Positions 8,069-15,705 of a stretch of 64,000 nt of DNA are shown here, in pieces. The translations under genes and the position numbers were made by a program. Within the stretch, counting starts at the first letter, position 1. The number at the start of each line of letters is the position of its first letter. A model generated the notes under the pieces. That model ran no database searches. It saw nothing but the letters and a program-made list of their open reading frames with translations, and had not been told where the DNA came from. The DNA comes from Botrimarina mediterranea. GTDB lineage: Bacteria > Planctomycetota > Planctomycetia > Pirellulales > Lacipirellulaceae. The DNA lies in assembly GCF_007753265.1 (NCBI RefSeq), contig NZ_CP036349.1, forward strand, positions 3,071,363 to 3,135,362, in the 5' to 3' direction.

Positions 8069-9129
8069 GGTCCCACCAGGATTCGAGGCGTGATGACAAT
8101 TGTGATCGTGGCGTAGTCGCGAGGCGCACTAAGCTGGTAGGAAGCGGTGCCGGTGGCTGTAGAGGAAATCGGCGATGAGTAGGTCCAGGCAGCCGTAAGG
8201 AAACCGCTGACACTCTGTGCCCAGATGCGGTTGTAATCCGAAGGGTCCGAAACACCGACACTGCCGCCAAACGCGCCGAGCCGCATCGCAATCGAGTTGT
8301 TCTGCACGACCGACGCACTTGGGCAGGTTGCATTCGTTCCCGTAAAGTTCGCCCGTGTCGCCATCCCCGTTGGAGCAATCGGCACGCTCGGGTTGTGGTT
8401 CGAGACCACCGCTATGCCGCCCACAGCATCCGCGGCATTCGGCCAGTACCAAGAATGCACGCCGGGCTCCGCCAGGGCGGCTGTCTTCTGCCACACGCTG
8501 AGGCGTAACTTTGCATTGTTGGTATTGTCGGCGTGGCACAGCTCAGTCCACCCAGCAGCGGTGACCGAGGTTTGCTCGCCCGTCGTCGCGACCATCGCAA
8601 GCATCAGGTCACCGGGAACGACCTTAGGCGGGGTCGATAGCGCCAGAGTCGTAACGCCCGTCGCCGTTGCCGGCGTACCCTGCGACCACATGATGGGGCT
8701 CATTGCAAGCCCGGTTGAGATCACGTCCTGAGTCGCCACCGCGCGCGTCGTCGACTCAAAGGTTAACGCTCGCACATCATGCAATAACGTCACCGCTGCG
8801 CCACCGTTGAGAGTCCGCGTTAAGGGGTCGCCCACCACGCCGCTCCACTCGTAGCGCAGCCGATCAGCGGCGCTATCGCCCGTACGATCCGCGACATCCA
8901 ACTCAATCGCCGTCGGGGTCACGCTGCGAAAGCGTGTCGCGGTGCGGGCGTCGGCCAACACCCGTCCCATCACAGCGTCAGCGCGTCCGCGCGACGCCGA
9001 CGCTCCCTGATCGAGGTTCAAACCTTGTGCTGCGATGAAGAGCGCCGAAGAGAGGCCTGCCATCAGCACGCTGGCCGAACCCAACGCGATCATCAGTTCG
9101 AGCAACGTATAGGCAGGGCGAAACATCAC
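8065..9129 (-). CDS. PilW/GspJ-like minor pseudopilin carrying an extra C-terminal beta domain
   Basis: Residues 1-35 form a prepilin signal and helix (RPAYTLLELMIALGSASVLM), and residues up to about 125 look like an ordinary GspJ/PilW core (LRYEWSGVVGDPLTRTL). After about residue 135 a separate domain of some 200 residues begins: STPPKVVPGDLMLAMVATTG, AAGWTELCHAD, RLSVWQKTA, EPGVHSWYWP, VSNHNPSVPI. This pattern resembles beta-sandwich domains found in secreted and phage-like adhesive proteins (recognised from memory, unnamed). Minor pilins with add-on domains can present them at a pilus tip. Four-base overlaps join it to the genes on both sides. The prepilin part is firm; the function of the added domain is a guess. 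Confidence 0.75.
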   Translation of the reverse strand: MMFRPAYTLLELMIALGSASVLMAGLSSALFIAAQGLNLDQGASASRGRADAVMGRVLADARTATRFRSVTPTAIELDVADRTGDSAADRLRYEWSGVVGDPLTRTLNGGAAVTLLHDVRALTFESTTRAVATQDVISTGLAMSPIMWSQGTPATATGVTTLALSTPPKVVPGDLMLAMVATTGEQTSVTAAGWTELCHADNTNNAKLRLSVWQKTAALAEPGVHSWYWPNAADAVGGIAVVSNHNPSVPIAPTGMATRANFTGTNATCPSASVVQNNSIAMRLGAFGGSVGVSDPSDYNRIWAQSVSGFLTAAWTYSSPISSTATGTASYQLSAPRDYATITIVITPRILVGP

Positions 9130-9626
9130 AGCGACACCTCCACCAGCCCTGTCTCATTGACGGTGATCACCGCCGACAGTGCGCCAGCCCCTAGAGTCAC
9201 CGCCCCCGCCTCGGCCGGTTCGCCGCGGAAGTCAAACGTCACCTCGGTACCAGCGCCAAAGATCGACGAGACGATCTCAACGCCGTGACCTCTCGCGCCA
9301 ACGTTCTCTGATAAAGTGGAGATGCTCCGATCGACATCGGGCAGCGTCGCCGAGCTGTAAGTCTCCGTCGCCGGGTCAATCGAGAGGACGACCGTAGTCG
9401 CCGTCGCTTGAGCGACCGCCTGTGCCCGGCGCAGGTCGGCCGCCAACTGCTTCGCGGCCGCTTCGAGTTGAACGCCCGCCAGCGCGGCTTTGTACCGGGG
9501 CACAGCGACCCCCGCCAGGATGCCCAGCACCATGACGACGATCACCAGCTCAATCAGCGTGTAGCCTGCTCGCAAGACGCGTACGCCATGCCTCGGAGCG
9601 AACCAGATTCGGCCAGAAAGGGTCAT
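9126..9626 (-). CDS. GspH-like minor pseudopilin
   Basis: This first gene of the minor pseudopilin operon encodes a protein with the prepilin motif RAGYTLIELVIVVMVLGILA and a GspH-type soluble domain (KQLAADLRRAQAVAQATATT, a characteristic helix). The frame is open further upstream, but the ATG at 9626 (166 residues) gives a normal short leader, while the ATG at 9779 would add 51 unrelated residues. The stop overlaps the next start by four bases. The gene begins 160 bp from the tRNA-Ala gene, on the opposite strand, so a promoter should lie between 9627 and 9786. Confidence 0.8.
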   Translation of the reverse strand: MTLSGRIWFAPRHGVRVLRAGYTLIELVIVVMVLGILAGVAVPRYKAALAGVQLEAAAKQLAADLRRAQAVAQATATTVVLSIDPATETYSSATLPDVDRSISTLSENVGARGHGVEIVSSIFGAGTEVTFDFRGEPAEAGAVTLGAGALSAVITVNETGLVEVSL

Positions 9627-9786
9627 CCTAAAACTTAGCCCGCGGCAGCCGACAACCGCCGCACCCAACATCAACGACCCCGCCACAAAGCCCGCGCAAC
9701 CGGAAATTCCGCCACAACCCGCCAGGGGATGAATCAGACGCCTTGGCGACCAGCGAAACGCGTCGTAGACTGGAAGCACCTCAAAA

Positions 9787-9859
9787 GGGGCTGTAGCTCA
9801 GTTGGGAGAGCGCCTGCTTTGCAAGCAGGATGTCGCAGGTTCGATCCCTGTCAGCTCCA
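9787..9859 (+). tRNA. tRNA-Ala (anticodon TGC)
   Basis: All cloverleaf parts can be read: acceptor GGGGCTG pairs with CAGCTCC and includes the G3-U70 wobble that identifies alanine tRNAs. The D arm is TAGCTCAGTTGGGAGAGC, the anticodon stem-loop CCTGC-TTTGCAA-GCAGG, and the T arm GCAGG-TTCGATC-CCTGT. The CCA end is not encoded. The gene is the integration site of the elements to its right. Confidence 0.97.
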
Positions 9860-9862
9860 CTT
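9818..9862 (+). other. attL core: 3' part of tRNA-Ala shared with the site at 23707
   Basis: The 45 bases from the anticodon loop through the tRNA 3' end recur at 23707-23751 with one mismatch (C to T at the T-loop/stem boundary). This is the usual footprint of tyrosine-recombinase integration into a tRNA 3' half that leaves the host gene intact. An integrase gene starts about 100 bp inside. Confidence 0.88.
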
Positions 9863-9931
9863 GTTGTAAACCGAGTCGGCGTCGGACCTTAGGCCGAACC
9901 TCGCGATGGTCGCGAGAGCTGCCACAGTGCA

Positions 9932-9954
9932 AAAACGGGAGTAGTCACTACTCC
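9932..9954. promoter_or_regulatory. Dyad site upstream of integrase 1
   Basis: AAAACGGGAGTAGT, one C, then ACTACTCC. The left arm is identical to that of the perfect dyad at 23563-23591 near the other end of the element. It lies 70 bp inside the att core and 15 bp before the integrase start, so it could be an integrase arm site, an excisionase site or an operator controlling the integrase. Confidence 0.6.
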
Positions 9955-9968
9955 TGGAGTCGCATGGC

Positions 9969-11246
9969 ATGGCAGCACGTCCTCGAATCTCGCGGAAAAA
10001 GCCGCGAATTCCGTCCTACTGCCTTCACCGGGCGACCGGCCAGGCCTATCTGAAATTGGCCGGCCGGGTGACCTACCTCGGCCTCCACGGCAGCGAGGCG
10101 AGCCGCCAGGCGTACGCGTCGGTCCTGACCGACATTATGGCCGGCCGGCCCATCCAGCGGCCGGAGAGCCGCGCCACGGCGACGACGCCCCCCACCCCAG
10201 CCGCGGTCACCGTCGGCGAGGTCTGCCGCCGCTACAAGCTGCACGCCGAGGCCTACTACCTGAAGAACGACCAGCCCACCAACGAGGCCGGTCTCGTCGC
10301 CAAGGCCTGCGACCGGGCGGCCGCGCTGTTCGCGGATCAGCCCGCCGACCGCTTCGGCCCTCTAGCGTTGAAGACCGTCCGCGATGCGATGGTCGGCGAG
10401 GGCCTCGCCCGCTCGACAGTGAACGGCTCGATCAGCCGCATCCGTCGGGCGTTCAAGTGGGCGGCGGCCGAGGAGCTCATCCCGGCGACCGTTTCAGCGG
10501 CGCTGGGCACGGTCGCCGGTCTTCGCGCCGGCCGGACGACGGCCCGCGAGACGGCGCCCATCTTGCCTGTCGATGACGTCGTCGTCGAAGCGACGATCCC
10601 GCACCTGCCCGAAGTCGTCGCCGATATGGTCCGCTTGCAGCGGCTCACCGGCATGCGGCCGGGCGAGATCTGTTGCCTTCGGCCGATCGACGTCGATCGG
10701 TCCGGCGAGGTTTGGACCTATCGGCCCGCGTCGCACAAGACTGAGCACCACGGCCGCGAGCGGGTCGTCTTCATCGGACCGAAGGCGCAGGGCGTTCTCT
10801 TCCGGTACCTGGCTCGCGACGCCGAGTCGTATTGCTTCCGCCCCGCGGACAGCGAGCGGAATCGGCGGGCCCTCATGCACGCCCAGCGGCGGACGCCGAT
10901 CAGTTGCGGGAACCGGCCGGGTTCGAACCTGAGCGACCGGCCGGCCAGGCCGCCAGGCGATCGCTACACGGTTACCAGCTACCGCCAGGCAATCACCCGC
11001 GCCTGTAAGGCCGCGGCGGCTGCTGCCGAGGCGGCCGCCGCCGCCGAAGGGAAAGACGAGCCGGAGCTCAAGATCGACGTTTGGACTCCGAACCAACTCC
11101 GCCACACGGCCGCGACCGAGGTCCGGGCGAAGTTCGGCCTCGAGGCGGCGCAAGTGACGCTCGGCCACTCGACGGCGCGGACCAGCGAGATCTACGCGGA
11201 GAAGAATCTTGCGGCCGGCGCCATGGTGGCGAAGGCGATTGGGTAG
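9969..11246 (+). CDS. int: Tyrosine recombinase, integrase of element 1
   Basis: This 425-residue integrase should catalyse site-specific integration at the adjacent tRNA-Ala. The SAM-like core-binding region lies at about 80-175. The catalytic domain shows Arg230 (TGMRPGE), the NQLRHTAAT box with Arg378, His400 (LGHST) and nucleophile Tyr409 (EIYAE). The His of the usual HxxR box is Asn375 here; the same Asn occurs in the element 2 integrase, so it is a lineage trait rather than a defect. A GGAG lies about 10 bp before the chosen ATG. The closest relative in the window is the protein at 23869-25098, with long shared stretches such as ADQPADRFGPLALK. Confidence 0.93.
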   Translation: MAARPRISRKKPRIPSYCLHRATGQAYLKLAGRVTYLGLHGSEASRQAYASVLTDIMAGRPIQRPESRATATTPPTPAAVTVGEVCRRYKLHAEAYYLKNDQPTNEAGLVAKACDRAAALFADQPADRFGPLALKTVRDAMVGEGLARSTVNGSISRIRRAFKWAAAEELIPATVSAALGTVAGLRAGRTTARETAPILPVDDVVVEATIPHLPEVVADMVRLQRLTGMRPGEICCLRPIDVDRSGEVWTYRPASHKTEHHGRERVVFIGPKAQGVLFRYLARDAESYCFRPADSERNRRALMHAQRRTPISCGNRPGSNLSDRPARPPGDRYTVTSYRQAITRACKAAAAAAEAAAAAEGKDEPELKIDVWTPNQLRHTAATEVRAKFGLEAAQVTLGHSTARTSEIYAEKNLAAGAMVAKAIG

Positions 11247-11348
11247 CAATTCCCACGACGCCAGGTCAGCTGAGAGAGCGGGCGTGGTTGCCCTCGAAAG
11301 GATCGGGTAAACAACACTTACACGAGCACGCCAGTAGGGGAGTCATGC

Positions 11349-11403
11349 CCCCGTCTCGCCGCCGCGTCTTACTCACCTGATCCGGTGAGACGCGGCGACG
11401 GGG
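11349..11403 (+). other. Long imperfect hairpin between integrase and HTH gene
   Basis: Three nested stems line up: CCCCGTC with GACGGGG, GCCGCGT with ACGCGGC, and CTCACC with GGTGAG around a 6-base loop. All unpaired bases are bulged on the 5' side. About 20 bp pair in total. No T run follows, so this is not a standard terminator. It could be a structured leader of the gene at 11424 or a single-strand DNA recognition structure. Confidence 0.5.
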
Positions 11404-11423
11404 CTGGCTAAGGAGATCAGGAA

Positions 11424-11732
11424 ATGCCAGCGCATCTAGGCTGTCAGAAGCTACCGCCCACCAAGGTGGCGCGTCTCTTCAAACTTCGCGGCGACGGTCT
11501 GAGCCTGTCGCAAGTAGCGAAGCGTCTCGAGTGCCACCGAAACACGGTTTGGAACTACGAGCAGCGGAAGGCGGAGAACGTCGCTTTCCTTGAAACGCTG
11601 AAGGGGAGCACCGCGATGCGGTGCCCTGAATGCGGCGTCGTTTGCAAGATGCCTTGCGTTCTCTGTCTAACTCGTGAGGCGACGAAGATCCCCTGCAGCA
11701 ATCGCAGCGATATGGGGGAATGCAATGAATGA
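11424..11732 (+). CDS. Small helix-turn-helix protein with a C-terminal cysteine cluster
   Basis: This 102-residue protein starts with a homeodomain-like helix-turn-helix (about residues 12-50: KVARLFKLRGDGLSLSQVAK, then RLECHRNTVWNYEQRK) of the type seen in resolvases and transposon regulators. A cluster CPECGVVCKMPCVLC follows and could bind zinc. A strong AGGAG lies 10 bp before the ATG. The stop overlaps the next gene by eight bases, so the pair is probably co-translated. A regulatory role for the element is likely; the target is unknown. Confidence 0.6.
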   Translation: MPAHLGCQKLPPTKVARLFKLRGDGLSLSQVAKRLECHRNTVWNYEQRKAENVAFLETLKGSTAMRCPECGVVCKMPCVLCLTREATKIPCSNRSDMGECNE

Positions 11733-12366
11733 CTCCGCACCGGAGGAGCTGAGTCGAGAAGATGCAGAGAAAGACACAGCGTGGGATAAACTACAGAGCC
11801 GATTTGCAACACTTGGAGAGCTTGTCGAGGAGAGGAGCCCGATCCTTCGAGGTTGGAACGATGCTTTTCTCGACGAGTGGCGCTCGAAGTATGGGGACAT
11901 CAAGTGCCCAATTGAAAGTCTCGAAGTGGGGGAATATTGCGCAGCGCGTTACGGTGGCAAACTCTCATTCGCAGAGATAGACGCGTCGACGCCCCAAGAG
12001 ATTCTAGATGCAACTATCGCCAGACTGGAGCAGGATACCAGTCAACAGCTTCATCGCGCTCAGAGTGATGCGGCAGACGGCCGAATAGCTCCTAGGCCTC
12101 TAATTATTGAGCAGAGGCAGTCACCAACCGAATCGAGACCAGTACGGCCAATTGATGCTCGGAATGCGTGGATGTACCAGCTTGCAGCGGCTGGCGACAC
12201 GAACAAAGAGATTCTGCAGAAGCTCAAGAGCGAGTACCGGACACGCGATGGGTGGGGCCTGCTCTCATCTGAGCAGGGCGTCAGCAATGCGTTAAGCCGA
12301 TGGGCAAAGAGCAATGGGAAAGACTGGCCCGTGAGGTTCGATCAGTCGTTGGGTAATCATGGGTAA
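11725..12366 (+). CDS. Hypothetical protein, coupled to the HTH gene
   Basis: A soluble, highly charged 213-residue protein with no signal peptide or membrane segment; I do not recognise a family. The first half is acidic and helical. The C-terminal part (NAWMYQLAAAGDTNKEILQK, then SSEQGVSNALSRWAK) could hold a helix-turn-helix. The ATG at 11725 was chosen because a GGGGGA ribosome site precedes it and it overlaps the upstream stop, as in a translationally coupled pair. An in-frame start at 11674 lies inside the previous gene and is less likely. The base composition is closer to the right-hand cargo than to the integrase. Confidence 0.55.
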   Translation: MNDSAPEELSREDAEKDTAWDKLQSRFATLGELVEERSPILRGWNDAFLDEWRSKYGDIKCPIESLEVGEYCAARYGGKLSFAEIDASTPQEILDATIARLEQDTSQQLHRAQSDAADGRIAPRPLIIEQRQSPTESRPVRPIDARNAWMYQLAAAGDTNKEILQKLKSEYRTRDGWGLLSSEQGVSNALSRWAKSNGKDWPVRFDQSLGNHG

Positions 12367-12445
12367 TCTTGTTTATTGATCGGGTAAATCTTCCCGGCAT
12401 GATGCGGCTGTTGGTTTCCTTCACCTCCAGCCCGCCCCGTTTCGC

Positions 12446-12703
12446 ATGCTTAAGATTCAGCCAGGCGACGAGCTCCTGCCCGTCCCGGTCGCCATTGAAG
12501 AGGCGATCGGTTACCGCCCTCACCCGACGACCTGCACTCGCTGGACCCGCAAAGGGGTCCGTGGCGTCCGCCTCGAGTCGGTGCGCGTCGGCTCCCTCGT
12601 GAAGACGACAGTCGCCGCAGTCGTGCGTTTCATCGAAGCGCAGAACGAGGCGATCGAAGCCCGCAACGCAGCCGACTCGCACGAGCTCGCCGCCGCGAGC
12701 TAA
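12446..12703 (+). CDS. DUF1580-like small DNA-binding protein
   Basis: This 85-residue protein resembles the planctomycete DUF1580 family (recognised from memory), which looks like a MerR/excisionase-type winged helix: IGYRPHPTTCTRWTRKGVRG, then VRLESVRVGSLVKTTVAAVV and RFIEAQ. A related protein sits in the same relative place in element 2 (26010-26324), upstream of the O-like gene. Its size, basic helix and presence in both elements suggest a recombination directionality factor or a replication/transcription regulator. It begins 79 bp after the previous gene. The family assignment is moderate; the function is inferred. Confidence 0.6.
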   Translation: MLKIQPGDELLPVPVAIEEAIGYRPHPTTCTRWTRKGVRGVRLESVRVGSLVKTTVAAVVRFIEAQNEAIEARNAADSHELAAAS

Positions 12704-13049
12704 CGCCCCCATCGACTACCCGGGGAGCTCGCTAGGTGTTGTGTGTCCGGGGGTGCGTTGCCCCCATTTCCAGCGGTGAGCTCTCCGGCTTCCACGGGGG
12801 CCGCGTCCCGATGCCCGCATTGTCAGCGACGGCGTTCCGCCATCGCCGTCGCCGTTGGGCGCGGCCCCTCTCTTGAATTAACCGAGGGCCATTGAACCGA
12901 GCCTGCCAAGGAAAGGCGGGCGACCTACGCGAGGGCAGGGGAGCGGCGGCGTCGCCGCGGCCATCGCGTAAACGAACCACGGGTCCGCCGACCGGCGCCA
13001 CGTCACTGGCGCCGCAAGTGGTCGGCAGTCCCGTCATCCAATCGCAGGG
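12704..13049 (+). ncRNA. Non-coding gap with a large nested hairpin (candidate structured RNA or DNA element)
   Basis: No convincing reading frame is seen in these 346 bases. At 12797-12868 two 9-bp perfect stems are nested: GGGGCCGCG (12797) with CGCGGCCCC (12860), and inside it GCGACGGCG (12826) with CGCCGTCGC (12844) around a 9-base loop. The region lies upstream of the three coupled genes leading to the O-like protein. A structured leader, a small regulatory RNA that controls copy number, or a replication-related DNA structure are all possible. No promoter could be assigned. Confidence 0.4.
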
Positions 13050-13337
13050 ATGAACTATACACAACCGAGCGGCCCGATCGAGCCCATCGTCGGCACGGTC
13101 CGCACGCTTGCCCGCCAACGCGGCCTTACCGGCTGGACCGAGCTCCGCCCCTTCGGCGCGGCGATGCAAACGCTCGACGAGCTGCTGCTCGCCCGCGATA
13201 TCGCTCTCGGCTTCCGGCTTCGCCAGCGCCGTGAGCTCACCGAGCACGAGACGTCACTCGCCGACCGGGTGGCCGAGACGATCGTCGCCGCCTCTCGCGA
13301 CCAGATCCGCAAACTGGCGGGGAGGGCGCCGCGATGA
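13050..13337 (+). CDS. Small hypothetical protein, first of three coupled genes
   Basis: This 95-residue basic protein is probably helical (TLDELLLARDIALGFRLRQR, then TSLADRVAETIVAASRDQI). No family is recognised. Its stop overlaps the start of the next gene by four bases (ATGA), which in turn overlaps the O-like gene in the same way. That makes a tight three-gene replication-type operon. It may be an accessory factor for replication or regulation. Confidence 0.55.
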   Translation: MNYTQPSGPIEPIVGTVRTLARQRGLTGWTELRPFGAAMQTLDELLLARDIALGFRLRQRRELTEHETSLADRVAETIVAASRDQIRKLAGRAPR

Positions 13338-13708
13338 CCACGCCCACAATCGTACGCAGCGCCGGGCCCGATCCGATCCGCGCCAAGCGTCAGCGCTTGC
13401 TGTATGCGATCGATGGCGCGGCCGTCGCGCCGCAAGTTACCGCCGATGATTGGCCATCGGCCCGCGCCTGGGTGACCCTGCTCGCACTACGCGGCGATGG
13501 CGAGATCTGCCGCGCCCGGACCGCGGACCTGGTCGACCACTTAATCGAAAGCGGCTTTCGATCGGGTGAAGTCGTCCAGGGCCTCTCGGCGGCGCTCGCG
13601 CTGGGCATTGTGTCGCTGCACTACGGAGCGGCCGACGGCCTCGACGTTTGGGCAATCGATTGGGACCGCGTCGCGGAGCTCGCCTGTTACAAGCGGGGGA
13701 CCGCGTGA
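13334..13708 (+). CDS. Stand-alone winged-helix protein related to the O-like initiator
   Basis: The 124 residues align with the N-terminal domain of the next protein: RQRLLYAIDGAAVAPQ against RFALLDAIDPASLEPS, then a matching helical core, ending in LDVWAIDWDRVAELA against NAWRVQWDRVAALA. It therefore looks like a copy of the DNA-binding domain without the linker and C-terminal domain. Coupled by overlapping start and stop codons to both neighbours, it could compete for the same repeats and act as a copy-number regulator, or form a heteromeric initiator. Relationship seen by eye; function inferred. Confidence 0.6.
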   Translation: MTTPTIVRSAGPDPIRAKRQRLLYAIDGAAVAPQVTADDWPSARAWVTLLALRGDGEICRARTADLVDHLIESGFRSGEVVQGLSAALALGIVSLHYGAADGLDVWAIDWDRVAELACYKRGTA

Positions 13709-14919
13709 CGAGCAACACGCAAAGAGAGTTCCCCTACAAGCGCTCGCAGCGGTTCGCGCTTTTGGACGCGATCGACCCGGCGTCATTGGAGCCGTCGCTT
13801 GGCAGGCGACGCTGGGCGCCGGTCGTCGAGCTGCTCAAGCAAATCGAGTTCTGCTCGGGCCGTGGCGAATGCCGCGCGTATACACAGACACTCGCCGGCC
13901 GGATGCGTGATGGCGCCGGCGTCAGCGTCGACACGGTCCAGCGCGCGGCAAAGCTCGCGAAGCAGCTCGGCCTGTTAGTTGTAGAGGCTCGAGTCGGTAG
14001 GCAGGGCCGCGAGTCGAACGCCTGGCGAGTGCAATGGGACCGCGTCGCTGCTCTCGCTAAGAGCGTCGATCCGGCGACCATCGACGAGCGCCTCGACGAA
14101 GCGCCGACGCCCCTCGACGAGGTCCCGCGAGCCGTGCGCTGCCTGGCCGGCGAACGGGTAGGGTCTGCCGCACGAAGCGGGCGGGGTCTACCGCATGAAG
14201 CGGTAGGGGACTACCGCATAAAGCGGGGGGGTATGCCGCACGATGCGGGGGGTCTACCGCATGAAGCGGCATCCCTTAATAGGAACAACCAGTCTTCAAC
14301 CAGTTATCAACCTCCTCCTTCCCCCTCCGTTGTTGCAACCAACGACGAGGCGACGGGATGGGGGAGGGTGGTTGAAGAAATCGAAGCAGAGGGAGTCGGC
14401 TGCGCCGCCGATGCTGCCGCCGCGATCCGCTCGGCCGGCGGAACGCCTGGTGACGCGATGGCGATCATCGACGCGTACCGCGAAGGCCTCGAGCCACAAC
14501 CCCCGGCTTGGAAGCCCGGCGCGCTGTTCCACCGAATGACGCACTGGCGACGAGGCCAGGACCCGCGTGAGGGCTGGCCCCAACCGGACGACGACCACGT
14601 CGTCGCTTGCGAACGCATTAAGGCCGACAATCGCCGCCGCGACGCGGACCGCGAATCGATTCGCCTGCGTGAACATCGAAGTTCAAAGCACGCCGCGCGA
14701 CGCGTCGAGCAAGGCAAACTCGCGAAGCTCGAGGCGGCAGCTAGAGCGTTACCCCGACACGAGCTCGAGAAGCTGATCGGGTCGATCGACGAGCCATTCA
14801 TCCGCAACGAAGCGCGGCGCAATCCCTTCGGCGTGGCCTCACTGACGGCGATCGCCGACGGCCTCGGCTGCGATGACCTGGTCACCAACTGTCCGCGCGG
14901 CTCGCCCTCGAGCAACTAG
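13705..14919 (+). CDS. Lambda O-like replication initiator candidate with iterons inside the gene
   Basis: I start this protein at GTG 13705 (404 residues), which overlaps the previous stop (GTGA). Residues about 10-125 form a winged-helix DNA-binding region (TQTLAGRMRDGAGVSVDTVQ, then RAAKLAKQLGLLVV and NAWRVQWDRV). A low-complexity linker (about 150-195) is encoded by five dyad repeats. A C-terminal region with REGWPQPDDDHVVACERIKA, a basic coiled stretch and a short helical tail follows. The layout (N-terminal winged helix, repeat-encoded linker, C-terminal partner domain) matches phage lambda O, whose origin lies within O. A paralogue occurs at 26363-27430. No helicase loader or primase motif was seen, so replication would rely on host DnaB. 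The call is inferred from architecture. Confidence 0.6.
   Translation: MTSNTQREFPYKRSQRFALLDAIDPASLEPSLGRRRWAPVVELLKQIEFCSGRGECRAYTQTLAGRMRDGAGVSVDTVQRAAKLAKQLGLLVVEARVGRQGRESNAWRVQWDRVAALAKSVDPATIDERLDEAPTPLDEVPRAVRCLAGERVGSAARSGRGLPHEAVGDYRIKRGGMPHDAGGLPHEAASLNRNNQSSTSYQPPPSPSVVATNDEATGWGRVVEEIEAEGVGCAADAAAAIRSAGGTPGDAMAIIDAYREGLEPQPPAWKPGALFHRMTHWRRGQDPREGWPQPDDDHVVACERIKADNRRRDADRESIRLREHRSSKHAARRVEQGKLAKLEAAARALPRHELEKLIGSIDEPFIRNEARRNPFGVASLTAIADGLGCDDLVTNCPRGSPSSN
14164..14272 (+). repeat. Iteron-like array of five dyads within the O-like gene (candidate origin)
   Basis: Five copies of CCGC-(5 nt)-GCGG start at 14168, 14191, 14214, 14236 and 14257, giving spacings of 23, 23, 22 and 21 bp, about two helical turns. 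The best copy, CTACCGC-ATGAA-GCGGTAG, is a 7-bp perfect dyad at 14188-14206. The spacing is not a multiple of three, so the repeats are read in different frames. That points to selection on DNA rather than protein. An AT-richer stretch follows at about 14273-14312. Confidence 0.75.
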
Positions 14920-15004
14920 CCCGCGCGTTATCGATCGGCGCCCATCATCAAGGCTGGTTCTTTCACTACGGGCCCGAGGCCCGTTCCTTCCCTCGAGATC
15001 TATC

Positions 15005-15622
15005 ATGGACCGCTTCTTAGAAATCCCTTCCGAGCAGCTAACCCGCAAGGACGTCGTTCAATTCTTGCCACTGCACTTCGATTCCGGCTTCGTCTCGCAT
15101 GAGCTCCAGAGCGACGCCGCCAAGTTCAACGAGGAGTTGAACCAGGCGAACGCTAGCCACTCCGCCTGTTGCCGGTCGATCGACGACGCGCTCGGCAATC
15201 TGGCGACGGCGCCCGACGCGACGCAGCTCCGCAAGGCCGTAGGCGATCGCGCCGACAACACCCTCAACGATGTTCAACGCCTCGCGCGGCTCTGGTCACA
15301 GAAAGTCGAGCTCGTCAATCGCTACAGCTATGAGATCGAGCAAGAAGCGCCGATCGCCAGATTAAAGGCGACGGCGAAACGCGATGAGGTCCTCGGCTCA
15401 CTCGCCGACCTCGGGTTCGATATCAATCGGGCCGGCTTCAACTCCGAGCAGTTCGTTGCGATGAATCATCCCGAGGCGCGAGAGCTCGCGCGGGCCGCGA
15501 ACGCTCTCGAGGAGATCCGCCGCAACCTGCCGCAGCGGCTGAAGAAGGAATCGGAAGGGGCCGCCCATGCCGAGCGGTACGTCCGCGCCGTCGCCGACCG
15601 CTACGTCGCCGGCAAACTGTAA
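15005..15622 (+). CDS. Hypothetical helical protein
   Basis: A soluble protein of 205 residues with long predicted helices (DDALGNLATAPDATQLRKAV, then NTLNDVQRLARLWSQKVELV and ALEEIRRNLPQRLKKESEG). No family is recognised. An open frame extends upstream to 14873, but it overlaps the O-like gene; the ATG at 15005 is preferred. It has no counterpart recognised in element 2. Its place between the initiator and the excisionase-like gene suggests an element maintenance role, but nothing in the sequence proves it. Confidence 0.55.
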   Translation: MDRFLEIPSEQLTRKDVVQFLPLHFDSGFVSHELQSDAAKFNEELNQANASHSACCRSIDDALGNLATAPDATQLRKAVGDRADNTLNDVQRLARLWSQKVELVNRYSYEIEQEAPIARLKATAKRDEVLGSLADLGFDINRAGFNSEQFVAMNHPEARELARAANALEEIRRNLPQRLKKESEGAAHAERYVRAVADRYVAGKL

Positions 15623-15705
15623 TCCCTCCCGCGCCACGTCCGGCGTCGTCGCAATGAGCGGCGCTGGGCGTGGAGCGTTGATTGCGACCACTACCGGAAA
15701 CCACG

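Noticed and set aside
14164-14272. CRISPR-like array
   Set aside because: Repeats are adjacent 21-23-bp dyads without unique spacers, lie in a coding region and have no cas genes nearby; an iteron array fits better.
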